In this document: positions 1 through 7,179 of the stretch, piece after piece | Numbering within the stretch: the first letter of the stretch is position 1 | Layout of the letters: each line of letters opens with the position of its first letter | From: a virus | IMG/VR virus record: IMGVR_UViG_3300047333_000081 | Location: 1-32,789 of that record | Direction: 5' to 3' (one strand) | DNA: 32,789 nucleotides | Program-made: the position numbers and the translations under genes | Notes under the pieces: model-generated | What the model saw: the letters and a program-made list of their open reading frames with translations, nothing else | What the model was told of the DNA's origin: nothing | Databases searched by the model: none

Positions 1-2
1 TA

Positions 3-329
3 CGCAGTACGCGGACAACGGACTATGAGGGCCGGAACCAGCATTTCCTTATCGGTCGGGACATGCGCGTCACCTGCGACGGGAACGAAGCGGACTGGAT
101 GCTTCTCGAGCGCGTCACCATTGACATCCAGCCAGACGAACCGGTCAAGGTGACAATGGTCGGTGCAGCGACGCCCCGCATTCGCACAGCGTTCGAGGAA
201 CCAGACGGACCACGCGTCTCGCCGGAGCGCGAAGCGCGGATTATCGCCGACGTAGAATTTGACGATGACAACCAACTCACGGAAGAAGACATCCGTCAGA
301 TCGCTGAGAATGCGGCCGCGCTTTTGTGA
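3..329 (+). CDS. Hypothetical protein, 5' end outside the window
   Basis: The reading frame is open from the window edge and ends at TGA 327-329. The stretch before the first internal ATG (63) reads like protein (DYEGRNQHFLIGRD), and no good ribosome binding site precedes that ATG, so I treat the gene as truncated at its 5' end rather than starting at 63. The visible part alternates short hydrophobic strands with acidic turns and ends in a probable helix (LTEEDIRQIAENAAALL). I do not recognise a family. The stop overlaps the GTG of the next gene (GTGA), which places it in the same small-gene operon. Confidence 0.6.
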   Translation, partial: RSTRTTDYEGRNQHFLIGRDMRVTCDGNEADWMLLERVTIDIQPDEPVKVTMVGAATPRIRTAFEEPDGPRVSPEREARIIADVEFDDDNQLTEEDIRQIAENAAALL

Positions 330-547
330 TCGATGATGCGAAAATACGCTGGACGGCACCGCGCCATGCAGACGATCACATGCCAGACAAGAAAGTCTAC
401 ACGCTATGGCTCGTGAAACGGGGACCTCGGTACATCACCATCCTGGCGAAGTACGGCGTACGAGGAAAATTCGAGATTGGGTTTCACATCCGGTATCCGC
501 GCAGAGACCGGTGGTTGTTCGCGCCGTGGATTCGCATCGTCGCATGA
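326..547 (+). CDS. Small basic hypothetical protein
   Basis: This is a 73-residue frame starting at GTG 326, which overlaps the previous stop as GTGA; an alternative ATG lies at 380. The product is rich in Arg, Lys, Tyr and Trp and reads as beta strands (KVYTLWLVKRG, YITILAKYG, FEIGFHIRYP). No known family or cysteine motif is visible. The GTGA overlap before it and the ATGA overlap after it (544-547) support a translated, coupled gene. The exact start is uncertain. Confidence 0.5.
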   Translation: MIDDAKIRWTAPRHADDHMPDKKVYTLWLVKRGPRYITILAKYGVRGKFEIGFHIRYPRRDRWLFAPWIRIVA

Positions 548-660
548 ACCCGCTCCAAGTACGTGGTACGTTGTGCGCCGCATGTGGACTTCGCGATCGT
601 GTCTATCCGTGCGGATGTGGTTGCGGGAACGCGGTCTGCCCGAGACATCAGGCATCATGA
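544..660 (+). CDS. Cysteine-rich mini-protein, zinc-ribbon-like
   Basis: This is a 38-residue product starting at ATG 544 and overlapping the previous stop as ATGA. It carries two closely spaced cysteine clusters, CAAC and CGCGCGNAVC followed by CPRH, enough to coordinate one or two zinc ions like a treble-clef or RanBP-type finger. The frame extends upstream to 406, but that part is unlike protein and overlaps a better gene, so the ATGA start is preferred. Its function is unknown; a small nucleic-acid or protein binder is an inference from the cysteines only. Confidence 0.45.
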   Translation: MNPLQVRGTLCAACGLRDRVYPCGCGCGNAVCPRHQAS

Positions 661-785
661 CTGACTTAGATAAACGCATCGCTGCTGCTCGCGAACTACT
701 GTGTAGCGTGGATGGCCACGATTTTTTAGAGATGGTTCACAGCCGTCGCTGCCGCAAGTGCGGCCTGAAAGAAAGAAATGACTGA
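657..785 (+). CDS. Small protein with a CxxC pair
   Basis: This is a 42-residue product whose ATG at 657 overlaps the previous stop as ATGA. It has an N-terminal helix (DLDKRIAAARELL) and a C-terminal CRKCGLKERND tail. The single CxxC pair plus nearby Cys and His residues (LLCSVDGHD) could form one zinc site. Residues 1-12 resemble the start of the next gene product (MTDLEIKLAEAR), which may reflect local duplication. No family is recognised. Confidence 0.45.
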   Translation: MTDLDKRIAAARELLCSVDGHDFLEMVHSRRCRKCGLKERND

Positions 786-1176
786 CCTCGAAATCAAACT
801 CGCCGAGGCTCGCGAGCGGGTTATAAACCATCTTCATAAGCATGGCCTTGTGGGGTGGGATACGCCGCTCGCCGCTTTCGACGCAGCCGCAGCCGTCGCT
901 CGCGAAGTCGTTGCGAAGAAAGACGCCGAGGCTGCTAATTGGGAAGCGGAGGCTCGCAGATTGCATGATTTGTGTGACGAGAAAGACGCGGAGATTGCGC
1001 GCCTGGAAATAGAACTAGCTAAAGCAGAGCATACAGCGGACCTTTTGTATTATGCGAGCGCAGCGGAAGGGAACGCCGCCTTAGTTGCCCAAGGCGGCGG
1101 GCCTTCTGACGGCAGTAACAACATAGCACAACCCCGCAAGGTGACGGACGCCACGGGCGAGCCTGCCGCGAAGTGA
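778..1176 (+). CDS. Hypothetical coiled-coil protein
   Basis: This 132-residue product starts at ATG 778, eight bases before the previous stop. Residues about 40-88 are a strong amphipathic, charged coiled coil (AREVVAKKDAEAAN, EARRLHDLCDEKDAEIARL), followed by a low-complexity Gly/Ser/Ala tail. Such proteins often oligomerise, but nothing indicates a specific role. It sits in a run of small overlapping genes, and its stop overlaps the next GTG. Confidence 0.6.
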   Translation: MTDLEIKLAEARERVINHLHKHGLVGWDTPLAAFDAAAAVAREVVAKKDAEAANWEAEARRLHDLCDEKDAEIARLEIELAKAEHTADLLYYASAAEGNAALVAQGGGPSDGSNNIAQPRKVTDATGEPAAK

Positions 1177-1340
1177 ACATCTTCCAACGTGCATGGAACA
1201 TCGTACGAAAACCGGTGCAACAGGACGTCAAACTCGTTCAAGATCTTGAGAAAACGCCACCGTCTCCAGATCCGATACAGAAATTTGACGCAGAAGCAGA
1301 AAAACTAGAACAGGAACAGACTTTACAACCGCCCGACTGA
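1173..1340 (+). CDS. Small hypothetical protein, last gene of the first operon
   Basis: This is a 55-residue frame from GTG 1173 (GTGA overlap with the previous stop) to TGA 1338-1340. The N-terminus is amphipathic (NIFQRAWNIVRKPV) and the C-terminal half is acidic, Gln-rich and probably helical (FDAEAEKLEQEQ). I recognise no family. It is supported by the same stop-start overlap used throughout this operon and by the intrinsic terminator that begins 35 bases downstream. Confidence 0.4.
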   Translation: MNIFQRAWNIVRKPVQQDVKLVQDLEKTPPSPDPIQKFDAEAEKLEQEQTLQPPD

Positions 1341-1374
1341 TATGGTATCGTTATTTCAGGTGAGGGCCTAGCAG

Positions 1375-1413
1375 AAACAGTCGTCAGGGGAGACTCCGGC
1401 GGCTGTTTTTGTG
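1375..1413 (+). terminator. Intrinsic terminator after the first small-gene run
   Basis: Bases 1376-1385 (aacagtcgtc) pair fully with 1398-1407 (ggcggctgtt) if G-U pairs are allowed, and a run of T follows (1406-1410). The loop can form a further short GGA/TCC pairing. It ends the 1-1340 gene run. Confidence 0.75.
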
Positions 1414-1451
1414 TTAAAGACAACACATTTTTGGATAGGGCCTAGCCAGAA

Positions 1452-1480
1452 TTGTCAAATAATGCTAAACTTTTTAGCAT
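1452..1480 (+). promoter_or_regulatory. Candidate promoter overlapped by a palindromic operator
   Basis: A TTGTCA -35 box (1452-1457), a 17-base spacer and a TAGCAT -10 box (1475-1480) lie just downstream of a terminator. A perfect inverted repeat, atgctaaa (1462-1469) and tttagcat (1473-1480), covers the spacer and the -10 box. That layout suits repressor control, though the repeat could also act as an RNA hairpin. It would drive the microgenes from 1507 onward. Confidence 0.4.
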
Positions 1481-1506
1481 CCAGTCGCTTGAAAGGCGTT
1501 TTTATC

Positions 1507-1605
1507 ATGAAAAACTCTCTGAAAGTCAGTGTTTCAAACAGAAAATTCATGGTAAGAGCCTGTCACGTCGTACCAGCGTCGTTCCGAACGAGTGACGTCA
1601 CGTGA
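1507..1605 (+). CDS. 32-residue basic peptide gene
   Basis: ATG 1507 is preceded by a good ribosome binding site, GAAAGG at 1491-1496, ten bases upstream. The product is short and basic (MKNSLKVSVSNRKFMVRA...). The ribosome site lies in a small hairpin (1486-1498: cgctt, loop gaa, aggcg) followed by five T, so translation or transcription may be modulated there. The stop at 1603-1605 overlaps a downstream GTG as GTGA. The function is unknown. Confidence 0.4.
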   Translation: MKNSLKVSVSNRKFMVRACHVVPASFRTSDVT

Positions 1606-1748
1606 AAAAGGTCGTTGTCAGACTTTTACCACGTCTCGGACCTCCGACGAACCTCCGACGCGGCGGCGCACACAAAAACCGCTCGAAAAGGACGCGTTCC
1701 GAGGAAAATCGGATCGTGATAAACGAATGGCGAAACGCAAAAGAGTAA
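1602..1748 (+). CDS. 48-residue basic protein
   Basis: This frame starts at GTG 1602, overlapping the previous stop as GTGA, and ends at TAA 1746-1748. The product begins MKKVVVRLLPRLGPP and continues as a very basic, Arg/Lys-rich segment (GGAHKNRSKRTR) ending in NEWRNAKE. A competing frame over the same bases (GTG 1592) gives a less natural N-terminus. The positive charge suggests nucleic-acid binding, which is only an inference. Confidence 0.4.
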   Translation: MKKVVVRLLPRLGPPTNLRRGGAHKNRSKRTRSEENRIVINEWRNAKE

Positions 1749-1921
1749 AAGTCATATCTGCGCGCGGCACCACCGCATCGTGCGGCTGTTATCTGAAGCA
1801 TTATACGAGATTGTGGGTCTCACGTTCTAATCACGCGTCACACGGCGTTCAGACGCCCGTCAAATGCGCGAATTGTGGCAAAGAGACGACAATACATAGA
1901 CACGCCCTCGTCAGCGATTAA
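1727..1921 (+). CDS. Small basic protein with a zinc-ribbon-like CxxC
   Basis: This is a 64-residue product from ATG 1727. The N-terminus is basic (MAKRKRVKV), followed by SCGCYLKHY in the middle and VKCANCGKETTIHRH near the C-terminus. Two cysteine pairs and several histidines could form a single zinc ribbon. The frame is open further upstream to GTG 1592, but that part conflicts with the GTGA-coupled gene at 1602. There is no clear ribosome site, and the overlaps with both neighbours (22 and 47 bases) are longer than usual here, so confidence is moderate. Confidence 0.45.
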   Translation: MAKRKRVKVISARGTTASCGCYLKHYTRLWVSRSNHASHGVQTPVKCANCGKETTIHRHALVSD

Positions 1922-2039
1922 AAGAATTCGCTCTCTTCTGCAGATTGGAGCGATAGCCGTACGACTTCTGTGCGTGTGGAGACACGCACTCGGTTTGTAT
2001 CTCACTGTGATCCAGAGCAGACGGCGAATCTGGACATGA
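1875..2039 (+). CDS. Small hydrophobic protein, possible membrane peptide
   Basis: This 54-residue frame runs from GTG 1875 to TGA 2037-2039. It starts MAKRRQYIDTPSS, then has one hydrophobic stretch (QIGAIAVRLLCVW, ALGLYLTVI) interrupted by Arg and His, and a basic C-terminus. It could be a single-pass membrane peptide. The stop overlaps the ATG of the next frame as ATGA, the coupling style of this phage, which is the main support. It overlaps the zinc-ribbon frame by 47 bases, so one of the two may be wrong. Confidence 0.35.
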   Translation: MAKRRQYIDTPSSAIKRIRSLLQIGAIAVRLLCVWRHALGLYLTVIQSRRRIWT

Positions 2040-2140
2040 CTATTCCGGCAGACCTACCCGTCGCATGGCGACGAAGACTTTGGTTGAAGGCCATCAACGT
2101 ACGACGTGCGAACCTTCACCGACGTGAAACACATCGCTAG
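2036..2140 (+). CDS. 34-residue Arg-rich peptide
   Basis: ATG 2036 overlaps the previous stop as ATGA and the frame ends at TAG 2138-2140. The product (MTIPADLPVAWRRRLWLKA...) is Trp- and Arg-rich, with an amphipathic helical look. It overlaps the lipoprotein gene start at 2106 by 35 bases. No family is recognised. The evidence is the overlap pattern and plausible composition only. Confidence 0.35.
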   Translation: MTIPADLPVAWRRRLWLKAINVRRANLHRRETHR

Positions 2141-3845
2141 AGTCCTTGCCTTTTGCACACTCCTAGTCGCGGGATTCGCGCAGAGTGTTCGCGCTATCAA
2201 ACCTGCGGTCGCTGCAACGCCGTGTGTCATCACCATTCTCGCCGGTGTCGTTACACTGAGCGGGTGTCAGACGCCGAAACCGACAGCATCTCCAACGCCG
2301 AAAGGAACGCCGTCATCTACACCAAAGCCAACCGCATCGCCCTCCATCCGGCCGACTGCTACTGCGACTCCTGTCGCGAAGCCGAGCGCAAGTATCGCTC
2401 CGACCGCAGCGCCGACCTTATCGCCGACGCCGAGCGCGAGTCCATCGCTTCAGCCGACCCCTTCGGCAACACCCACCCCTGCGTCTACGCCGACTGCAAG
2501 CATTGCGCCGAGCATGAGTCCGTCGCTCGCACCTTCTACAACGCCGTCGTTCAGTCCGTCGCCCTCCTTCGCGCCAACCGCGTCGCCGGTCCCTACACCA
2601 TCTCTCTTGCCGACGACTTCCCCGGGAATAACGCCCTCGCCGTTTCCATCAGCGAGCGCAAGCGCGACACCATCGCCGACATCATCCGCGACATCTTCTC
2701 CGCAAATGACGCCGACGCCAAGTACGTCACCGAGCGCATCTGCGACGCCCTCGCCCGCACCGACTAACTTTCCGTATCCGCAGCAGTGCGTTGAACTGTA
2801 TCCGACGAGCGTCTTCTGTCAGCCCGTTCCTGCGACGCCGGTAACGAGTGCGAGCAGCGCCGCATGGGATTCTGCGCAAGGTGGCGGAGGCGACATCTCG
2901 CCGATTCAGGTCTCTGAAACAGGGCACACGCCCAATGATGGATCGTTTCCGTCCGTCTATGGAACGTACACACCGCTCTTATCCGTGACGGTAGACTGTG
3001 ATATCGTTTCGTACGGAAGCTATACGTGCATTCAGCACGGCGCTAATCCAAATAGCAAACTGACAACGATAGAAGAGCTCCCCCAGGAACTTATCGTTGA
3101 AGGGACCACGGACGCACACTTCAACTATGGCAGCGAGACGCTGAAAGAGACGTTCTCGTGCTGGTTGTGCGGAACGCCGAGCGGTGAGCCGGTCAATCCC
3201 ATCAAGCTGACTGCTGGTGGAACGTTGCACGTTGGAACGGCTGGCGCGTGTTCGTGGAGCGGTGATGGCACCGGTTGTTCTGGCAGCTACGCGACCAACA
3301 TCGCCGGCGACCTCGGAAACCTTGACGCGTTAGAGATTCTCGTAGCACTAGCGCAGCCGGACGGTTACATTCACCACGCGATCAAGATCTTTCCGGTCTG
3401 CAACGGTACAAATTACGTCGCACCGGCAACAGAGAGCGACGGTCAGTGTGAGCGCGGGACGAACGGTGCGAACATTTCAACGTCGGCCGGTCTTCCGGAA
3501 GGCTCGCGCGGTTTGTATCCGCTGACGTTCGCACAAATAGATGCTCTGAGCATTCCGGATTATCAGAAGGTTATCTTGCGTACTCTTCACATGTACGGCA
3601 CGATTGACTCTGACACCGGATGGGGCGGTTCGTCGTACGCAGCAGCGTTCGCGATGCAAGGTGCGCAGTCGTATCTGCAGATGGGACTCCCCGATGCATG
3701 GGCCACGCTCGCCAAGTACGAGCAAGCCGAAGGTAACGGGAAGTATGTCACGGTCAATCCGAACGGCGCACAGAGTTACAATTTCGACATGAGCGGCATC
3801 AGCTTCTCTAAGTTGCAATGGTGCAATAACGCGGGATGCAAGTAG
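2106..3845 (+). CDS. Secreted Pro/Thr/Ser-linker lipoprotein with an uncharacterised extracellular domain
   Basis: The 579-residue product starts at GTG 2106; GTG 2124 is an alternative. Residues 12-30 are a signal-like hydrophobic segment. A second hydrophobic stretch at 41-53 ends in the lipobox LSGC with Cys54, so the mature protein may be a lipid-anchored lipoprotein. Residues 55-221 are an extended Pro/Thr/Ser/Ala linker. Residues 225-579 form a folded, cysteine-rich region (CWLC at 352-355). Its end carries HAIKI (424-428), PAT (440-442) and KVILRTLHMYG (488-498), the pattern I associate from memory with a widespread uncharacterised secreted bacterial domain. The same domain seems present in the gene at 4132. 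The role is unknown; surface display or glycan contact is an inference from the architecture. Confidence 0.8.
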   Translation: MRTFTDVKHIARVLAFCTLLVAGFAQSVRAIKPAVAATPCVITILAGVVTLSGCQTPKPTASPTPKGTPSSTPKPTASPSIRPTATATPVAKPSASIAPTAAPTLSPTPSASPSLQPTPSATPTPASTPTASIAPSMSPSLAPSTTPSFSPSPSFAPTASPVPTPSLLPTTSPGITPSPFPSASASATPSPTSSATSSPQMTPTPSTSPSASATPSPAPTNFPYPQQCVELYPTSVFCQPVPATPVTSASSAAWDSAQGGGGDISPIQVSETGHTPNDGSFPSVYGTYTPLLSVTVDCDIVSYGSYTCIQHGANPNSKLTTIEELPQELIVEGTTDAHFNYGSETLKETFSCWLCGTPSGEPVNPIKLTAGGTLHVGTAGACSWSGDGTGCSGSYATNIAGDLGNLDALEILVALAQPDGYIHHAIKIFPVCNGTNYVAPATESDGQCERGTNGANISTSAGLPEGSRGLYPLTFAQIDALSIPDYQKVILRTLHMYGTIDSDTGWGGSSYAAAFAMQGAQSYLQMGLPDAWATLAKYEQAEGNGKYVTVNPNGAQSYNFDMSGISFSKLQWCNNAGCK

Positions 3846-4121
3846 ATGGCGTTCAACGAGGGGCAGCTTAACGATCGTGCGAGCGTCGTCGCTGCATATA
3901 CCGCCAGCATCATGATAGGTGCTGCGGTGTTCTACGCAGCGTTCGGAACGGCTACGCTTGCGGGATACAGCGTCTACTTTATGGCGAACGGAACCTTCGT
4001 GATCGGACTCACCGGTACGAAGTCTTCGTTCGCGTACACAATCTCGCTTCCGCTCACTTCAGCGTACGAGAATCAAACTGCGTTTCTTGCGGCTGTGACG
4101 ACCGCACTGAACGCTCTCTAG
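3846..4121 (+). CDS. Stand-alone small module related to the C-terminus of the next large protein
   Basis: This 91-residue product's ATG directly follows the previous stop. Residues about 24-58 ([17 protein letters not shown] and then [10 protein letters not shown]) align with the C-terminal module of the 4132-6723 product ([27 protein letters not shown]). Both continue with a Tyr/Ser/Pro stretch and an AFLAAV/ALQTVA-type helix. The gene therefore encodes as a separate protein what its neighbour carries as a fused domain. No cleavable signal peptide is obvious, although residues 15-33 are hydrophobic. The function is unknown; an assembly partner for the neighbouring secreted proteins is possible. 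Confidence 0.7.
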   Translation: MAFNEGQLNDRASVVAAYTASIMIGAAVFYAAFGTATLAGYSVYFMANGTFVIGLTGTKSSFAYTISLPLTSAYENQTAFLAAVTTALNAL

Positions 4122-4131
4122 AAAGCAGACG

Positions 4132-6723
4132 ATGCAGTTCCGCAAAGCCGGGTTCAGTCTTTTCACGATACTCACATTCGTCTTTGCGTTCATGATGACG
4201 GGGCCGGTCAAATCGACGACGCTTCCGTATGTCTTCACCGGCGAGTACGCAGCACCCGCAGACGGTGATCCGCTTCAGACCTCTATCGCGCAATTGGAAG
4301 CGGATGGTTACGCATCCGTCATATCTAACTCCAGCGCAGTCGTCACTCAGGTGTTTAGTCAAGGTACTCCGAGTCGTTCGCCGCTCGCGACGATGGGACC
4401 GGTGTACGTCGTTTCGTCAACGATCAATTCTACAGCGCCGCAGTTAACGTTCGTCACGTCTCTCTACGGAAGTAACCCGTTCAGTGGAACACTTGTCCAC
4501 GTTCCGACCTGGGCCGTCAATCAATGTGGCGCACTAGATTACAGCAGTTCGTTCACAGGCTGTGTCACGGATTCAACCGATCAGCACATCTCTATCATCG
4601 ACTTGCTTAACAACGTCATCGTTGACGGTTGGCAGTGCTCGAACAACAGTACGTACAACGGCACCTCGCATGCGGGTGATCTTTATTGCTCGTACGGTCG
4701 CACGTATCCAATCGGCTCCAACGGTCTGGCAGAGACGAACACGCCGATCGGTTATTCTGCGCAGCATGCCGGATTCAGCGTCGGTGCTATCACGCTCACG
4801 CCGCAAGAAGTTCTTAACGCAGAGGCAGGCACGCCGATCGCACACGCGCTCGGCCTCAACATGGAATGCCTCAACAATCCCAGCCTCTATCCCGCCGATA
4901 CGACCAGCGCGTCTGACAACACCTGCACTAGCGATACGCCAGGTAACTATCCGCAGTACGGTCTGAACATGCACTTGAAGTCGACGGTGAACATCTCATC
5001 GCTCGGCGCGAGTACCGCGTGTCAAGTCATTCTGAAAGCGTATCAGACATACGGCATCTATCTCGCAGATACGGGGAACGATGGCGACAGCATCTTCACG
5101 TTCTCTGATTATCCATATCTGGACGATCCATCCGATCCGACCGATCCTTGGCCGACGGTCATTTCGCAGTTAGAGACAACCGGAGATGCGACGGGAACGT
5201 ATTCCGCGACGAATCCGAACGCAGTCACCTGGCAGAGTTGTCTCAACGACACGACGACGTCAGATTGGGAAATGGTCAAGGTCACGCAAGCGGCCACGCC
5301 GTCTCCGACGCCTTCGCCAACAGTTACGCCGACCGCGTCTCCGACGCCGACTCCGCTCGCTTCTATCGTGCCGGGATACGGGTATGCATCACCGACCGCA
5401 GCGACCACGAGCATTCCACTCACGCTCACGACGACGCCTCCGGATGCGACGTGGATCTATGTCTCGGTACATGGTCCGGGCTCCGGTGAAGTCTTCAGCG
5501 CACCGGCGACCGGTCCGTCATGGACACCGGAACTGACGGAAACAGGTGGAACGGGCGGAACGTCTGCGACGTCTGTATACGGGCGCTTCTACCGCACCGG
5601 CGATCCGCTCACGTATCTCTTCACCGGTAACTACGCAGATTATCTTTCTGGGTTCATCGTACCGGTTGAAGGTGCGTCGGCAACGAGTCCGATGACCTGC
5701 GTCGGTGCGAACAACGCATCGGCAACGTCGCAAACCTTCCCGAGCATCACGCCGTCTATCGCGAACTCGGTTGACATCGCATCACTCGTTATGAACAACG
5801 GCGGTTCTGAAACGGCGACGACTCCGACCAGCTTCTCGCTGATCAAGCACATGAATCCGACGTATCACGGGACCTACTTGTTCTCGTACCAGAGCCCGCC
5901 GCTCGCCGCACTCGCACCGAACACGACGCTGAGCACGGCTGATACGGTCACAGCCGTTCAGTGCGTTGTGAACGCAGGCGCAACACCGACGCCGATCGCG
6001 ACGGCCACGCCGACTCCGACCCCATCACCCACGCCGTCACCGACACCTACTGCATCTCCGACGCCAACTCCAACTCCAACTCCAACTCCCACGCCGTCAC
6101 CGTCACCAACTCCGTCGCCAACACCGACAGCGAGTCCTACGCTGACGCCCACGCCGTCTCCGACCGCAACTCCTACACCATCACCCACACCGACGCCAAC
6201 TCCCACGCCGTCACCGACGCCGACGCCAACGCCAACTCCAACTCCAACCGCGTCACCGTCACCAACTCCGTCGCCAACACCGACAGCGAGTCCTACGCTG
6301 ACGCCCACGCCGTCTCCGACCGCAACTCCTACACCATCACCCACACCGACGCCACAGCCGTCTGCAGCAGCACGCGCCGCGACGCTCGCTGCGAACTTAG
6401 CTCAGGGCGTCTATACGTTCTATGCGAATTGGGGCTCAACGCGAACGCTTCCCGCGTACAGCGTCTACTGGACCTACGGCGGGAATTGGGCGATCGCACT
6501 GACGGGTGCTGAGTATGATTTCCCGTACTACAGTTTCGCTCCGCTAGAAACGCCGTATGCGACAGAAGCAGCGTTGCAGACTGTTGCAACGGCGAACGCA
6601 GTAGATCGTGGCGTGAACTACACGAGTTACATCAAGCAGTTCTACCAAGACTTTCCGCTGCTGGCTAACTACCGTCCAGGCGGGTTGCTCCAAGGTGGGA
6701 ATTCGGGTATAATAGTGCTATGA
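4132..6723 (+). CDS. Large secreted multidomain protein with Pro/Thr repeats
   Basis: This 863-residue product has a signal peptide (basic QFRK, then [15 protein letters not shown] to about residue 28). Residues 30-385 hold an extracellular domain with [10 protein letters not shown] (237-246), [18 protein letters not shown] and [22 protein letters not shown] (297-318 region), like the preceding lipoprotein and like an uncharacterised secreted family known from many bacteria. A short Pro/Thr linker (389-409) leads to a beta-rich, Ig-like region (about 412-615). A long Pro/Thr/Ser repeat follows (about 617-740), encoded partly by a perfect 104-base duplication. A C-terminal module (745-830) resembles the 3846 product. 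The stop overlaps the next ATG as ATGA. It may be an exported adhesin, biofilm factor or virion fibre; the signal peptide favours export. Confidence 0.8.
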   Translation: MQFRKAGFSLFTILTFVFAFMMTGPVKSTTLPYVFTGEYAAPADGDPLQTSIAQLEADGYASVISNSSAVVTQVFSQGTPSRSPLATMGPVYVVSSTINSTAPQLTFVTSLYGSNPFSGTLVHVPTWAVNQCGALDYSSSFTGCVTDSTDQHISIIDLLNNVIVDGWQCSNNSTYNGTSHAGDLYCSYGRTYPIGSNGLAETNTPIGYSAQHAGFSVGAITLTPQEVLNAEAGTPIAHALGLNMECLNNPSLYPADTTSASDNTCTSDTPGNYPQYGLNMHLKSTVNISSLGASTACQVILKAYQTYGIYLADTGNDGDSIFTFSDYPYLDDPSDPTDPWPTVISQLETTGDATGTYSATNPNAVTWQSCLNDTTTSDWEMVKVTQAATPSPTPSPTVTPTASPTPTPLASIVPGYGYASPTAATTSIPLTLTTTPPDATWIYVSVHGPGSGEVFSAPATGPSWTPELTETGGTGGTSATSVYGRFYRTGDPLTYLFTGNYADYLSGFIVPVEGASATSPMTCVGANNASATSQTFPSITPSIANSVDIASLVMNNGGSETATTPTSFSLIKHMNPTYHGTYLFSYQSPPLAALAPNTTLSTADTVTAVQCVVNAGATPTPIATATPTPTPSPTPSPTPTASPTPTPTPTPTPTPSPSPTPSPTPTASPTLTPTPSPTATPTPSPTPTPTPTPSPTPTPTPTPTPTASPSPTPSPTPTASPTLTPTPSPTATPTPSPTPTPQPSAAARAATLAANLAQGVYTFYANWGSTRTLPAYSVYWTYGGNWAIALTGAEYDFPYYSFAPLETPYATEAALQTVATANAVDRGVNYTSYIKQFYQDFPLLANYRPGGLLQGGNSGIIVL
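6095..6198 (+). repeat. 104-base perfect direct repeat, copy 1
   Basis: It lies inside the Pro/Thr linker of the large secreted protein. I see it base for base again at 6251-6354, an offset of 156 bases or exactly 52 codons, so expansion or loss keeps the reading frame. Confidence 0.9.
6251..6354 (+). repeat. 104-base perfect direct repeat, copy 2
   Basis: This is the second copy of the 6095-6198 repeat. The 52 bases between copies are also simple Pro/Thr codons, so the linker probably varies in length by recombination or slippage. Confidence 0.9.
6685..6713 (+). promoter_or_regulatory. Candidate sigma70-type promoter with perfect -10 box
   Basis: The sequence shows TTGCTC (6685-6690), a 17-base spacer, then a perfect TATAAT (6708-6713). 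The expected start of transcription falls at about 6720, the A of the next gene's ATG, so a leaderless transcript is possible. It lies within the 3' end of the large secreted protein gene. The -35 box matches only TTG of the consensus. Confidence 0.5.
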
Positions 6724-6977
6724 CAGAGATTCAGGCACTTCACGCTGTCCGCGCGAAGTTCGAGCACGCTGTTCCTGAGATTGTGGAATGGGGCGTCGTT
6801 CAGTGTTTTGACAGCGGAAATCCCGTCGCTCGCCTGGTTCGCCAGCAGGACGGTTCGTGGGATGTCGTTTGGGGAGAAATGAAAGCACCGGCCGCGCCGA
6901 TGCAGATCCCACCTGCTGTTCCTCCGATCGCTGAGGCGAAAGTACCGGCTTCGAGTCCTCCGTTAGAAGAGAAGTAA
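6720..6977 (+). CDS. Small hypothetical protein with a Pro-rich tail
   Basis: The 85-residue product's ATG overlaps the preceding TGA as ATGA. Residues 1-55 look folded ([29 protein letters not shown]). Residues 56-85 are a Pro/Ala-rich tail. No ribosome site is visible at the expected distance, so it is translated either by coupling or from a leaderless transcript made at the TATAAT promoter just upstream. I do not recognise a family. Confidence 0.6.
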   Translation: MTEIQALHAVRAKFEHAVPEIVEWGVVQCFDSGNPVARLVRQQDGSWDVVWGEMKAPAAPMQIPPAVPPIAEAKVPASSPPLEEK

Positions 6978-6981
6978 GATA

Positions 6982-7170
6982 ATGAGCGCAAAAATTCAAC
7001 TTCCAGAAGAGATTCTGGCGAAGTTCCGTGAGGCCGGTCGTAAAGGCGGTCTTGCGACGAAGCAAAAAGCCGTCGCATCAGGCGACAAGAACTTCTATCG
7101 GCGCATCGGAACGCTCGGTGCACGCCGGAAGAGCGCCATTCCTTCAATCACTGATATCACGGACATTTAA
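6982..7170 (+). CDS. Small basic protein with a KGG-type motif
   Basis: The 62-residue product begins four bases after the previous stop region, with a purine-rich site (AGAAGAGAAGTAAG) before ATG. It contains AGRKGGLATKQK followed by FYRRIGTLGARRK. That spacing of Gly-Gly and Arg/Lys is typical of the small KGG-repeat proteins seen in bacteria and phages, a family of unclear function that is probably nucleic-acid or stress related. The Ile/Thr/Asp tail (SITDITDI) is unusual. Confidence 0.65.
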   Translation: MSAKIQLPEEILAKFREAGRKGGLATKQKAVASGDKNFYRRIGTLGARRKSAIPSITDITDI

Positions 7171-7179
7171 GGAGACTTC

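Noticed and set aside
1592-1601. Perfect ten-base palindrome gtgacgtcac.
   Set aside because: It lies inside overlapping coding frames with no promoter boxes nearby; a palindrome of this size can occur by chance.
2153-2767. A 204-codon open frame overlapping the first Pro/Thr linker, with rather protein-like composition.
   Set aside because: It arises because linker codons such as ACG CCG and GCG AGT read as Ala/Asp/Glu/Arg codons in the shifted frame, and it ends where the linker ends. It has no ribosome site.
5961-6512. A 183-codon open frame on the + strand and a Val/Gly-rich frame on the - strand over the second Pro/Thr repeat.
   Set aside because: Both are simple repeats created by repetitive Pro/Thr codons and have no start signals.
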